Both the position numbers and the translations under genes were made by a program. A stretch of DNA of 64,000 nt from Hungatella hathewayi WAL-18680 (lineage in GTDB: Bacteria > Bacillota > Clostridia > Lachnospirales > Lachnospiraceae), in contig NZ_JH379027.1 of the NCBI RefSeq assembly GCF_000235505.1, positions 1,101,569 through 1,165,568 of the forward strand. Reading direction: 5' to 3'. The notes under the pieces were generated by a model, which saw nothing but the letters and a program-made list of their open reading frames with translations, did no database searches and had not been told where the DNA came from. Below are positions 27,116 through 35,456 of this stretch, piece by piece. Numbering within the stretch: position 1 is the first letter of the stretch; each line of letters begins with the position of its first letter.

Positions 27116-28060
27116 ATGAAAAAGAAAGTTTTGGCTATGGCGATTACGATGGCGGTGACAGCGGCTTTAAGCGGCTGCGGAAGTACTGGCGGTACGGCTG
27201 CGGCAGAGACAACAGCCGCTGGGACTACCGCAGCGCAGACTGCAGATACGACAGATGAGGCACAGGATAAAACCAGTGGAGCGGATACGGATGGAAGTGA
27301 TACGGCAGCCGCTGACGGCCAGGTGACTGCGGATGTACAGAAGATTATAGACAGAGGCGTGCTGAAGGTGGGATGCAAGTCCGATATTCCGAAGTTTAGT
27401 CTGCAGAATACGGCCACGGGAGAGTATGAGGGATTTGAAGATGATTTGGCATATGAAATTGCGGGCGTTATCTTTGGATGTACAGCGGATGAGGCCAGGG
27501 AAAAGAAACTGGTGGAGTTTCAGGGCGTGACGGCCAAGACCAGAGGACCTCTTCTGGAAAATGGTGAGATTGATTTGGTAATCGCAACCTTTACTATCAC
27601 GGACGAGAGAAAGGAAACCTACAATTTCTCGACCCCATATTACACAGACGCGGTGGGACTTCTGGTGAATAAGGATTCCGGCATACAATCCATTGAGGAT
27701 TTGGATGGAAAGGTGATTGGCGTTGCCCAGTCTTCCACGTCGAAGGATGGATTTGAGGCTTATGTGGCGGAAAAAGGCCTGAGTGTAAAACCGGAATTTC
27801 AGGAATTTGACGGTTATCCGGCACTGGCACAGGCGCTGGCGACAAAACAGATTGACTGCTTCTCCGTTGACAGGGCTATTTTAGCCGGCTATGTGAATGA
27901 CACCAACCTGATTCTTGAAGACCGCTTTGCAGAGCAGGAGTACGGTGTGGCTTCCGCTAAGGATAACGCCGGGCTGGCAGCTCTGGTGGAGGAGAAAGTA
28001 TCCGCTATGCTGAAAGACGGCTCCATGAAAACGCTGCAGGATACATGGGGACTTCAGTAA
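27116..28060 (+). CDS. Amino acid ABC transporter substrate-binding lipoprotein (family 3)
   Basis: This 314-residue lipoprotein has a signal peptide ending in the lipobox LSGC at about residue 20, an Ala/Thr/Asp-rich linker to about residue 75, and a family 3 solute-binding domain. The domain includes VLKVGCKSDIPKFS, GEYEGFEDDLAYEIA, the central ATFTITDERKETYNFSTPYY and CFSVDRAILAGY. Those motifs are typical of binders for polar amino acids such as glutamate, glutamine, cystine or arginine. The ATG follows AGAGGAGGC. It works with the ATPase upstream and the permeases downstream; ligand identity is unknown. Confidence 0.93.
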   Translation: MKKKVLAMAITMAVTAALSGCGSTGGTAAAETTAAGTTAAQTADTTDEAQDKTSGADTDGSDTAAADGQVTADVQKIIDRGVLKVGCKSDIPKFSLQNTATGEYEGFEDDLAYEIAGVIFGCTADEAREKKLVEFQGVTAKTRGPLLENGEIDLVIATFTITDERKETYNFSTPYYTDAVGLLVNKDSGIQSIEDLDGKVIGVAQSSTSKDGFEAYVAEKGLSVKPEFQEFDGYPALAQALATKQIDCFSVDRAILAGYVNDTNLILEDRFAEQEYGVASAKDNAGLAALVEEKVSAMLKDGSMKTLQDTWGLQ

Positions 28061-28097
28061 TAAGGATAGAAAAGAAAGATAGAAAAGGAAGATAGAC

Positions 28098-28832
28098 ATG
28101 ATAAAGGGTCTCTTTGAAGGAAGAAGATGGAATGCCCTGATTGAGGCATTTCCGGAATATTACATACCGGGGTTTCTGATGACGCTGAAGATTTCTCTTG
28201 TGGGACTTTTAGTGGCGCTGATTCTGGGGCTGGTGTTTGGGATGTTTTCCACATCAAAATGGAAGCCGTTTTTGATTCTGTCCAGAATTTATGTGGAATT
28301 TATCCAAAATACGCCTCTGGCGCTGCAGGTCATGTTCTATTATATGGTGCTGCCGATGGCATTTTCCTCCACCGGGTATCGTATTCCCAAGTTTGTGCTG
28401 GGGGTAATCGGTGTGGGAATCTACCACGGCGCTTATATTTCGGAGGTCATTCGGACCGGAATTGAGGCGGTGCCAAAAGGGCAGGCGGAGGCCGCGGCAT
28501 CCCAGGGATTTTCCTATTTACAGACCATGCGTTTTGTGATTCTTCCGCAGACCATCCGGATTATCATGCCGCCGCTGGCAAACCAGGCGCTTAATTTGGT
28601 GAAAAACACGTCGATACTTGCCATGGCGGCAGGGATGGATCTGATGTATTTTACGGACTCCTGGGGAGCGGACAGAGGATTTTTTGCACAGGCATATCTC
28701 ACCAGCGCGCTGATGTTTTTTGTCATCTGCTTTCCGCTGGCCCGGCTGGCCCGGTATCTGGAAATCCGCTCTATGCGGCTGCCCGTATCGAAACAGATAG
28801 AATTACAGGTGGAGGAGGAAGTGTCATGTTAG
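28098..28832 (+). CDS. Amino acid ABC transporter permease (HisM/GlnP type)
   Basis: This 244-residue membrane subunit starts with about 30 mostly cytosolic residues and then three to five hydrophobic segments of the HEQRo permease family. The EAA loop reads KGQAEAAASQGFSYLQTMRFVILPQ. The C-terminal tail is charged (IELQVEEEVSC). It begins 37 bases after the binding protein gene and its last seven bases overlap the start of the second permease, which implies paired synthesis. It forms the transmembrane channel with that subunit. Confidence 0.94.
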   Translation: MIKGLFEGRRWNALIEAFPEYYIPGFLMTLKISLVGLLVALILGLVFGMFSTSKWKPFLILSRIYVEFIQNTPLALQVMFYYMVLPMAFSSTGYRIPKFVLGVIGVGIYHGAYISEVIRTGIEAVPKGQAEAAASQGFSYLQTMRFVILPQTIRIIMPPLANQALNLVKNTSILAMAAGMDLMYFTDSWGADRGFFAQAYLTSALMFFVICFPLARLARYLEIRSMRLPVSKQIELQVEEEVSC

Positions 28833-29488
28833 CATTATATAATCAAAACTTTACGCCTGCGAATGTCACGTTTATGTTAAAAGGGCTGCGTATGACCGTG
28901 GTGATAGCGGTTCTGGCAGCGGTTATCAGCATGGCGGCGGGGACGGTTTTGGCTCTGGTCCGTACCTATGCATCGGGACCGTGGAAGTGGCTTGGCGGGC
29001 TGGTGGCGGCCTATACGGAGTTTTTCCGGTGTACGCCGAATCTGCTTTGGATTTTGTGGATTTATTTTACGGTGAAAGGAAATAAGACAGTGGTGTCCGT
29101 ATTTGCCATCAGCCTGTTTACCTCCGCGGTTATGGCTGAGATATTCCGGGGAGGATTGAATGCCATCCCCAAGGGACAGTTTGAGGCGGCCAAATCCCAG
29201 GGGTTTGGTTTTGGAAAAACGCTGTGGTACATCGTGCTTCCCCAGATGTATAAAAAAGTGATTCCGGCGCTATTGAGCCAGGTTATCACGGTTATCAAGG
29301 ACACTTCTTTCCTGAAAATGGTGGACGTGGCAGAGTTTATGAGAAACTGTGGCGTGGTGATGGGCAGCATTTATGATATTAGGGGTATGCTGATGCTGTT
29401 TGCTTTTGAGGCGCTGTGTTATTTTATCATCTGCTTTACACTGAGCTGTGTGGTCCGGGCGTATCAAAAAACGATTGTAACTGCATAG
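28826..29488 (+). CDS. Amino acid ABC transporter permease (second subunit)
   Basis: This 220-residue polytopic permease is the partner of the preceding gene. The EAA loop is KGQFEAAKSQGFGFGKTLWYIVLPQM, followed by the conserved IKDTSFL region. The ATG at 28826 follows GGAGGAGGAAG within the end of the upstream gene. This completes an ATPase-binding protein-permease-permease operon. The next gene, a kinase-like protein, starts 71 bases downstream with its own strong ribosome site. Confidence 0.94.
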   Translation: MLALYNQNFTPANVTFMLKGLRMTVVIAVLAAVISMAAGTVLALVRTYASGPWKWLGGLVAAYTEFFRCTPNLLWILWIYFTVKGNKTVVSVFAISLFTSAVMAEIFRGGLNAIPKGQFEAAKSQGFGFGKTLWYIVLPQMYKKVIPALLSQVITVIKDTSFLKMVDVAEFMRNCGVVMGSIYDIRGMLMLFAFEALCYFIICFTLSCVVRAYQKTIVTA

Positions 29489-29559
29489 TAACCGGTTCTG
29501 CGTGCGAAGCGGTGAAGAGAAATCGTAATAGTACTGTAATGATCCAGGGAGGAACTGAT

Positions 29560-30156
29560 ATGGAGAAATTTATTCTGACAATTACCAGAGAATTCGGAAG
29601 TATGGGGCGTTCGATTGCCCGTGAACTGTCGGAGATATTGGGAGTAGAATTTTATGACAGGGACATTGTGGAAGAAGTGTCACGTCAGCTGAATATGCCG
29701 GTAGCTGCCATCAGTGACAAGGAGGAGAAAGCGAAACATGGTTTCCTCCCCCGTATGTTTCCGCTGGGGACAGAGGAGGAGTATGTTCAAGATATGATAT
29801 TTGAGGCACAAAAGGAGATTATCAGGGATTTGGCGGGGAAATCCAGTTGTATTTTGGTAGGACGCTGTGCCGATTTTGTGCTGGAACAGGAGAAACATGC
29901 GATTCATATTTTTATCTATGCACCATATGAAAAGCGGCTGGAGAACTGTGTCAATATTCTGGAAATGCAGGAGGGAGAGGCAAGAAGGATGATTCTCTCG
30001 GTTGATAAAGCCAGGCGGGCATATCACAAGAAATATGCGGGATATCTGCCGGAAGATACAAGACATAAGCAGCTGATGGTGGATTCTTCGCTTTTGGGTG
30101 TGACAGGGACGGCTGAGATGATTGCAGGGATTGTGCGCTCACTGTATGGAGGGTGA
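29560..30156 (+). CDS. Cytidylate kinase-like protein (CMP kinase fold)
   Basis: This 198-residue cytosolic protein has the P-loop kinase fold of the cytidylate-kinase-like family. Its ITREFGSMGRSIAREL replaces the usual Walker A loop, and it continues with EFYDRDIVEEVSRQ and SCILVGRCADFVL. The family is widespread in Clostridia and its true substrate is unsettled; it differs from Cmk itself. The ATG at 29560 follows GGGAGGAACTG; upstream in-frame codons would overlap the permease gene and have no ribosome site. It may be the last gene of the amino acid transporter operon, with no clear terminator between, but a functional link is not evident. Confidence 0.8.
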   Translation: MEKFILTITREFGSMGRSIARELSEILGVEFYDRDIVEEVSRQLNMPVAAISDKEEKAKHGFLPRMFPLGTEEEYVQDMIFEAQKEIIRDLAGKSSCILVGRCADFVLEQEKHAIHIFIYAPYEKRLENCVNILEMQEGEARRMILSVDKARRAYHKKYAGYLPEDTRHKQLMVDSSLLGVTGTAEMIAGIVRSLYGG

Positions 30157-30280
30157 TGGGCTGGTTGATGGCGCTGGCTTATGATACTGGCCGATACTGG
30201 CTTACGGTGCTGTCTGTCCAGATACGGACCTGGTCTGCCAGTCCGGAACGGCATTTGTCAACGGATTTTTAGGAATCGGC

Positions 30281-30309
30281 TTGACAAATCGGAGTGAATT
30301 CAATATAAT
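30281..30309 (+). promoter_or_regulatory. Promoter of the tyrS T-box transcript
   Basis: -35 TTGACA (30281-30286), 17-base spacer, -10 TATAAT (30304-30309): both hexamers match consensus. Transcription is expected from about 30316, at the beginning of the T-box leader. Confidence 0.9.
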
Positions 30310-30315
30310 GGCTTT

Positions 30316-30640
30316 AATTTCATGAGTAAAAGCGATGATAAGAAGAAGTAGCATTTCGCAGCAGCACACAGAAAGCAGCCGGGTGATGAGAGGCGCGTGG
30401 AAAGCGGAGTGTGAATACATCTTTGAGCTTCACACGGAACGATTGCCTGTGGCTGGGAGTTTTTTTGCTGGCTGGGCGGTTTAGTAGGCTGTGACGGATT
30501 CCTGCACACGTTATCGTGCTAGAGTATGGAGGTTTCGTACTCGAAGAGACAGCCGGATGTGAGTCCGGTTGTGAACTTAAGGTGGTAACACGAGAGCTTG
30601 TCTCGTCCTTTGGAGGACGGGGCTTTTTTGTTTTTATAAA
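30316..30640 (+). promoter_or_regulatory. T-box leader controlling tyrS (specifier TAC, tyrosine)
   Basis: The leader between promoter and gene carries the features of a T-box riboswitch. Stem I has a specifier loop GTGAATACAT in which TAC (30416-30418) reads tyrosine. The conserved T-box sequence AAGGTGGTAACACG is at 30579-30592, and a terminator hairpin (about 30606-30625) is followed by TTTTTTGTTTTT. Uncharged tRNA-Tyr is expected to pair with the specifier and the T-box bulge and prevent termination, raising TyrRS synthesis when tyrosine is short. The specifier agrees with the gene downstream, which supports the assignment. Confidence 0.93.
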
Positions 30641-30734
30641 TTTATCGTGGCGCCAGTGCAAAGAAGATTATCACGTTTAAAAGTGAAAGAGAAGATAGAC
30701 TGAGACAGATTAAAAAGAAAAGGAGATTGGAAAC

Positions 30735-31958
30735 ATGACATGTTACGACGAACTGGTTGCCCGCGGTCTGATTGCCCAGGTGACAAATGAAGAGGAAATC
30801 AAGAAGATGGTAAATGAGGGAAAGGCCACGTTTTACATCGGTTTTGACCCGACGGCGGACAGCCTCCATGTAGGGCATTTCATGGCCCTGTGTCTGATGA
30901 AACGGTTACAGATGGCCGGGAATAAGCCGATTGCGCTGATTGGCGGCGGTACCGGGATGATCGGCGACCCATCCGGCAGAAGCGACCTTCGCCAGATGAT
31001 GACGCCGGAGATTATCCAGCACAACTGTGACTGCTTTAAGCAGCAGATGAGCAAGTTCATCGACTTTTCCGATGGGAAAGCTCTGATGGTGAACAATGCC
31101 GACTGGCTGTTAAATTTAAATTATGTGGAATTTCTCCGCGAGGTGGGAACCTGCTTTTCCGTCAACAACATGCTGAGAGCCGAGTGCTACAAGCAGAGGA
31201 TGGAGAAGGGACTTAGCTTCCTGGAATTCAACTACATGATTATGCAGAGCTATGACTTTTATGAGTTATTCCAGAGATACGGCTGCAACATGCAGTTTGG
31301 CGGCGATGACCAGTGGAGCAATATGTTAGGCGGCACCGAGTTAATCCGCCGGAAGCTGGGCAAGGATGCCCATGCCATGACCATCACCCTGCTGTTAAAC
31401 TCCGAGGGCAAGAAGATGGGCAAGACCCAGTCCGGAGCCGTGTGGTTAGACCCCAACAAGACTTCCCCGTTCGAGTTCTACCAGTACTGGAGAAATATCG
31501 CCGACGCCGATGTGCTGAAATGCCTGCGGATGCTCACCTTCCTGCCCATCGAGCAGATTGATGAGATGGACAAATGGGAGGGCAGCCAGCTGAATACGGC
31601 CAAGGAGATTCTCGCATACGAGCTGACCAAGCTGGTTCACGACGAGGCTGAAGCCAACAAGGCCCAGGAGGCCGCCAGAGCCCTGTTCTCCGGCGCCGGA
31701 AGCCTGGAAAACATGCCGAGCCACCAGTTGACAGCCGACGATTTTACGGACGGAGCCATTGATATCCTGGCAGTCCTGCAAAAGTCCGGCCTTGCCCCAT
31801 CCCGCGCCGAGGCAAGACGCAACGTGGAACAGGGCGGCGTTTCCATCAATGGAGAGCAGGTGAAGGATATCAAGAAAATGTTTACGGCGGAAGATTTCGG
31901 CGGTGATGGAATGGTTGTGAAACGTGGGAAGAAGAACTTTATGAAGGTGACTTTATAA
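30735..31958 (+). CDS. tyrS: Tyrosine--tRNA ligase
   Basis: This 407-residue class I aminoacyl-tRNA synthetase charges tRNA-Tyr. It has the HIGH-type motif HVGH in [14 protein letters not shown], the substrate-binding [11 protein letters not shown], the KMSKS-equivalent KMGKT, and a C-terminal S4 RNA-binding domain (about 345-407) ending in VKRGKKNF. The ATG follows AAAAGGAGATTGGAAAC. It is controlled by the tyrosine T-box upstream and followed by a bulged hairpin, so it is probably monocistronic. Confidence 0.97.
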   Translation: MTCYDELVARGLIAQVTNEEEIKKMVNEGKATFYIGFDPTADSLHVGHFMALCLMKRLQMAGNKPIALIGGGTGMIGDPSGRSDLRQMMTPEIIQHNCDCFKQQMSKFIDFSDGKALMVNNADWLLNLNYVEFLREVGTCFSVNNMLRAECYKQRMEKGLSFLEFNYMIMQSYDFYELFQRYGCNMQFGGDDQWSNMLGGTELIRRKLGKDAHAMTITLLLNSEGKKMGKTQSGAVWLDPNKTSPFEFYQYWRNIADADVLKCLRMLTFLPIEQIDEMDKWEGSQLNTAKEILAYELTKLVHDEAEANKAQEAARALFSGAGSLENMPSHQLTADDFTDGAIDILAVLQKSGLAPSRAEARRNVEQGGVSINGEQVKDIKKMFTAEDFGGDGMVVKRGKKNFMKVTL

Positions 31959-32006
31959 AGACGGTTATAAAAGAACAGATTTTAAACGAAATAGAAATAG
32001 AAAGTG

Positions 32007-32060
32007 GACAGCGGCAGACTTGTAGTAGCGGAATACTAGCGAAGTCCGCCGCTTGTCTTT
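32007..32060 (+). terminator. Probable terminator after tyrS
   Basis: A long bulged hairpin (GACAGCGGCAGACTT paired with AAGTCCGCCGCTTGTC around a large loop) is followed by TTTCAT. A second small stem, GGGATAAAATCCC, follows. The T tract is short, so strength is uncertain. Confidence 0.5.
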
Positions 32061-32099
32061 CATCTGGGATAAAATCCCGGGAGATGGGAGGATGGTAAG

Positions 32100-32568
32100 A
32101 TGGCGTTACAGTTACAACTGGCGGCGGCAGAGGATGCGGCCCGCATTTGGAATATGCAGAAGATAGCCTTTCAAAAGCTGCTCGACAAATATCAGGATTT
32201 TGACACCAGCCCGGCCAATGAACCGCTAGGAAAAAGTGAGCGGGCGGCTGGCGCAGAAAGGGCGGTACTACTATTTTATCAAAGTGAATGATGAGATTGC
32301 CGGTGCGGTCAGTATAACGGACAGAAAGGACGGCAGCCCCAAACGCCTCGCCCCCATTTTCCTCCTCCCCCAGTACGAAGGCCAGGGATTGGCGCAGGAG
32401 GCCATCCGCGAAGTGGAGCGGATTCATGGCAGTCATACATGGGAGCTGGATACGATACTGCAGGAGGAAAAACTGTGTTATCTCTACGAGAAGATGGGAT
32501 ACAGGAAGACCGGGGAACTGACACCTGTCAACGATAGAATGACGCTGGTGTTTTATGAAAAAGAGTGA
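32100..32568 (+). pseudogene. GNAT-family acetyltransferase, broken by a single-base frameshift
   Basis: Two overlapping frames together make a normal GNAT N-acetyltransferase of about 155 residues. The first (from ATG 32100, behind GGGAGG) gives the N-terminus with AAAEDAARIWNMQKIAFQ and DFDTSPANEP. The second supplies GRYYYFIKVNDEIAGAVSI, the acetyl-CoA loop region LLPQYEGQGLAQEAI and the closing LYEKMGYRKTGEL. They join cleanly if one A is removed from the run of five at 32231-32235. Nothing else is damaged. It could therefore be a recent mutation, a phase-variable gene or a sequence error. The substrate was never obvious; it is a small-molecule or peptide acetyltransferase type. Confidence 0.82.
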
Positions 32569-32841
32569 TGGTATCAGTTGATTTATACGACAGATTATGA
32601 TATGCTTAACACATTCATCTGTGGCAGTTCATCTGCCATATGTATCATGTCAAGAGTTGTTCACATACTGACAGGTTCGTCAGTGATTTCATGGAACTGG
32701 TTATGGGAAAGAGAATTCTTGCATTTTCATGGTACGCCGGATATAATGGAGTTAAGTGAAGAAGTCTGTTTGTCCTGTAAACCGTGAATGTAAAAATACG
32801 TTCTTTTCCAGGCTGTTGTTGGAATGGGAAAGGAAGGTTTT

Positions 32842-33789
32842 ATGGGGCAGAAAGATATCGCCCTGGTGCGATTTTTTGAAGATCAGGGGCGCTATGCAGA
32901 TTTAATTAACGGGTTTGTGTTTCAGGGGAAACAGGTTGTCTCGGAAGAGGACGTCCAGGAACTGGATTCGAGGGTTACCGGAGTATTCGGGAGACTTAGA
33001 AAAAGGTTTATGGTACAGAAGTACCGGGACTGTGTGAGACGGGTTGTGTTTGGAATGGATATTGCCGTCGTCGGCATTGAGAATCAGGATAAGGTGCATT
33101 ACGGAATGCCGGTGCGGGTGATGATGGAGGATGCGGCGGACTATGATAAGCAGCTGCGCCAGATTAGACGTTTTCACCGGAGAAAGCGGGATTTGCGTGG
33201 CGACGAGTTTTTGAGTGGATTTGCCAGAGAGGATAAGATACATCCGGTGCTTACCATCTGCATTTATTATGGCAGTAAGCCTTATGATGGGGCGAAAGAA
33301 CTGTATGAGATGATGGAGTACCAAAATTTTCCGGAGAACCTGAAATATATGCTGAATAATTATAAGATACAGGTTTTGGAAATTAGGAGTTTGGAAGATA
33401 TTGACCGTTTTAAGACTGATTTGCGGGAGGTATTTGGATTTATTCAGCGTGCGGGGGATAAGGAAGCAGAGAGAGCGTTTACATTTGAAAATGAAGAGAA
33501 ATTTAAGCTGATGGATGAAGATGCGTTTGATGTCATCACCGCATTGACCGGTTCCGTTGAATTGGAAAGCGTGAAAGATGCATGCCGTGAAGAAGGAGGG
33601 AAAGTTAATATGTGTGAGGCAATTAAAGGAATGATTGAGGATGGGAGAGAAGAAGGAAAGAGGGAAAAAGCCTATAAAACTGCCAGTAATATGTATATCC
33701 GGGGATTTTCCGCCCTGGAGACGGCAAGCCTTCTGGAAGAAAGCCTGGAGACGGTAACAGCATGGTATGAGGAGTGGGCCAGAAAGTAA
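32842..33789 (+). CDS. Rpn-family (PD-(D/E)XK) recombination-promoting nuclease/putative transposase
   Basis: This 315-residue protein resembles the Rpn/transposase_31-type PD-(D/E)XK family abundant in Lachnospiraceae. The N-terminus RFFEDQGRYADLINGFVF is characteristic. The middle contains VVFGMDIAVVGIENQDKVHYGMPVR, holding the acidic and E-x-Q type catalytic positions, and IHPVLTICIYYGSKPYDG. The C-terminal region is charged and ends in a short helix-turn-helix-like stretch (FSALETASLLEESLETVTAWYEEW). The start ATG 32842 was chosen because AAGGAAGG precedes it; an ATG at 32824 is in frame but has a poor site. Such proteins are mobile or selfish elements or recombination nucleases. No flanking repeats were seen. 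Confidence 0.8.
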   Translation: MGQKDIALVRFFEDQGRYADLINGFVFQGKQVVSEEDVQELDSRVTGVFGRLRKRFMVQKYRDCVRRVVFGMDIAVVGIENQDKVHYGMPVRVMMEDAADYDKQLRQIRRFHRRKRDLRGDEFLSGFAREDKIHPVLTICIYYGSKPYDGAKELYEMMEYQNFPENLKYMLNNYKIQVLEIRSLEDIDRFKTDLREVFGFIQRAGDKEAERAFTFENEEKFKLMDEDAFDVITALTGSVELESVKDACREEGGKVNMCEAIKGMIEDGREEGKREKAYKTASNMYIRGFSALETASLLEESLETVTAWYEEWARK

Positions 33790-33842
33790 ACAGATCATGC
33801 AGACAAATCAGAGAGTCAGACAGAGAAAGGAAGGCGGGCATT

Positions 33843-34097
33843 ATGATAACTGTGTTTAACCGGCGGGAGGTCTATACGACGTTTGACATGAAGAAATTTA
33901 ATGAGATTCGGACCTGTCTGGAGCAGGCGGGGATTGAGTATACATACCGGACCGTTTCCCAGAACGGCAGCGCCGGCATTGCTCCCAATAACCGGAGCCG
34001 GATGGGGAGTATTGGGGTGAATCTGCAGAAGGATTTGGAGTATCTGGTTTATGTGAAAAAGTCTGATTATGAGAAGGCGCTTCATGTGTTGAAATAG
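33843..34097 (+). CDS. Small protein of unknown function (DUF2007-like)
   Basis: This 84-residue cytosolic protein starts at ATG 33843 behind GAAAGGAAGGCGGG. The sequence opens ITVFNRREVYTTFDMKKFNEI and ends DLEYLVYVKKSDYEKALHVLK. The overall pattern, beginning with a beta strand followed by a helix that reads like a ferredoxin-like fold and ending in a helix, recalls the DUF2007 putative signal-transducing family, but the match is by shape only. It lies 53 bases after the Rpn gene and before a GC-rich hairpin. No function can be assigned. Confidence 0.65.
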   Translation: MITVFNRREVYTTFDMKKFNEIRTCLEQAGIEYTYRTVSQNGSAGIAPNNRSRMGSIGVNLQKDLEYLVYVKKSDYEKALHVLK

Positions 34098-34116
34098 ACT
34101 GTGATGCAAAGATTGG

Positions 34117-34142
34117 CGGCCCCTGGAATCCCAGGGGCCGTT
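34117..34142 (+). terminator. GC-rich hairpin after the small DUF2007-like gene
   Basis: The stem GGCCCCTGG / CCAGGGGCC has a 5-base loop, followed by GTTGTGT rather than a pure T tract. It is a probable but imperfect terminator in the convergent gap before mntP. Confidence 0.6.
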
Positions 34143-34176
34143 GTGTATACAGGCATCCATCTGTCTATAAAAATAT

Positions 34177-34731
34177 CTAAAACAAATGTTCCATCAATAT
34201 CTTAATTCCCATCAAGATCAATATGGTTCCCCCGGCGAATTCTGCCTTGGATTTGTACTTACATCCAAACACGGTGCCGACCTTCACCCCGACCATCGAC
34301 AGCACAAACGTGATAACCCCAATAAAGGAAACGGCCGGGACAATATCAACCTGGAGAAATGCAAATGTCACTCCCACCGCCAGTGCGTCAATGCTGGTGG
34401 CAACCGCCAGTATCAGCATGTCCTTAGCGGCCACGGAGGCATCACAGGATTCCGATTCCTTATTCAGAGACTCTTTTATCATGTTAAATCCAATCACCCC
34501 CAGCAGAATAAAGGCAATCCAGTGGTCAATCGAAGTGATGGCCTCCTGAAACTGGGAGCCAAGGGCGTACCCAATCAGAGGCATTCCCGCCTGAAAACCA
34601 CCAAAATAAAGTCCCACAATAACGGCATTTTTCACGTTCCACCGGCACTGTGACAGACCCTTGCAGATAGACACTGCAAACGCGTCCATGGACAAACCTA
34701 CGGCAATGAGAAACAATTCGAAAAGTGACAT
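34177..34731 (-). CDS. mntP: Manganese efflux pump MntP
   Basis: This 184-residue six-helix membrane protein exports Mn2+. The two halves repeat the family pattern: [14 protein letters not shown] in the first and [17 protein letters not shown] in the second, each supplying a conserved aspartate inside the membrane. The length matches MntP/DUF204. The ATG at 34731 is preceded by AGGAGGATATCAC. A yybP-ykoY manganese riboswitch with its own terminator precedes it, so expression should rise when manganese is in excess. Confidence 0.95.
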   Translation of the reverse strand: MSLFELFLIAVGLSMDAFAVSICKGLSQCRWNVKNAVIVGLYFGGFQAGMPLIGYALGSQFQEAITSIDHWIAFILLGVIGFNMIKESLNKESESCDASVAAKDMLILAVATSIDALAVGVTFAFLQVDIVPAVSFIGVITFVLSMVGVKVGTVFGCKYKSKAEFAGGTILILMGIKILMEHLF

Positions 34732-34804
34732 GTGATATCCTCCTGATAAAATCTTCTTATGGTATGATGCCGGATGAGGTAAGTAAGTATATGAATCAGC
34801 GTAT

Positions 34805-34845
34805 AAAAAAAGACCTACCTGCAGCCGGAAAACTGCAGATAAGTC
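34805..34845 (-). terminator. Terminator of the mntP riboswitch leader
   Basis: On the minus strand, GACTTATCTGCAG pairs with CTGCAGGTAGGTC (13 base pairs including G-U pairs) around an 8-base loop, followed by TTTTTTT. Its left arm begins in the conserved GAGAC of the riboswitch, so metal binding can compete with its formation. Confidence 0.88.
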
Positions 34846-34930
34846 TCATTATTTAAAATAAAGCCAGATATGTTCCATATCAGTATGTTGACCTTATTAC
34901 ACGCAAGAAGTGCTAACTACTCCCTTATCT
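34825..34930 (-). promoter_or_regulatory. yybP-ykoY manganese riboswitch upstream of mntP
   Basis: Read on the minus strand, the leader carries landmarks I associate with the yybP-ykoY family: AAGGGAGTAG (about 34919-34928), the GGTCAACATACTG segment (about 34880-34892), and the closing ATGAGACTT (about 34840-34848) that runs into a terminator. This class binds Mn2+ and commonly controls mntP. Metal binding should sequester the GAGAC strand and stop the terminator forming, turning the pump on. The assignment rests on remembered consensus plus the gene it controls. Confidence 0.85.
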
Positions 34931-34937
34931 TTCAGCT

Positions 34938-34966
34938 ATTCTATAAAAGTTCTGGCGTCTTGTCAA
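34938..34966 (-). promoter_or_regulatory. Promoter of the mntP transcript
   Basis: On the minus strand: -35 TTGACA (34961-34966), 17-base spacer, -10 TAGAAT (34938-34943). It starts the transcript just ahead of the riboswitch aptamer. Confidence 0.8.
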
Positions 34967-34997
34967 GAAAAATTCTCAAAAAGTTGAAAATTAGGTC

Positions 34998-35026
34998 TTG
35001 CAAATCGAAAATGATTGTGATACTAT
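34998..35026 (+). promoter_or_regulatory. Promoter of the aspS2-gatCAB operon
   Basis: -35 TTGCAA (34998-35003), 17-base spacer, -10 TACTAT (35021-35026). It diverges from the mntP promoter and leads into the Asp T-box. Confidence 0.65.
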
Positions 35027-35032
35027 TATGGA

Positions 35033-35400
35033 AATTCAAATTCGTATCCGTGGCGTGAACGGTTGTCTTTGCACGACGGACATGATGAGGAGAATGGCTG
35101 AGAAAGAGACTCTGACCGAAAGGAACCTGACAGGAAGAGGGCGTCACCGACTGAGAGCGCCGTCATGGGGGAAGAGGTTAAGGGAACACTCTGGAGCTGG
35201 TATGTTGAACAGGAACTGGCTGTGCGGTATTTGGAGATATTGAGAGAGGCGCAGCGAAGTTTAAGTAAGCATATCCGTCGGCACACGTTACGTGCGAGAG
35301 TGGGGGTTTGTGTTTTTAAAAAGACCTCAATGCGGGTGGTACCGCGGGAATCAGATGTTGTCCCGTCCCGGAATATGTAACAGTATTCCGGGGCGGGTTT
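35033..35400 (+). promoter_or_regulatory. T-box leader of the aspS2-gatCAB operon (specifier GAC, aspartate)
   Basis: The specifier loop GGCGTCACCGACTGAGAGCGCC has closing arms GGCG/CGCC and the codon GAC at 35149-35151, which reads aspartate. The conserved T-box sequence GGGTGGTACCGCGG is at 35334-35347. A terminator (CCCGTCCCGGAATA paired with TATTCCGGGGCGGG, followed by TTTCTTTTT) is at about 35360-35399. Uncharged tRNA-Asp should therefore induce the whole operon. The first gene is an AspRS, which supports the reading. Confidence 0.9.
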
Positions 35401-35456
35401 CTTTTTGCCCTTCCTGGAATCGGAAAACTATTCATGAAGGTAAGGAGAAATGCGCA

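Noticed and set aside
32578-32787. A 69-codon open frame after the broken acetyltransferase
   Set aside because: It starts with TTG, has no ribosome binding site, and its translation shows no protein-like pattern. The 273-base gap from 32569 to 32841 appears to hold no gene.
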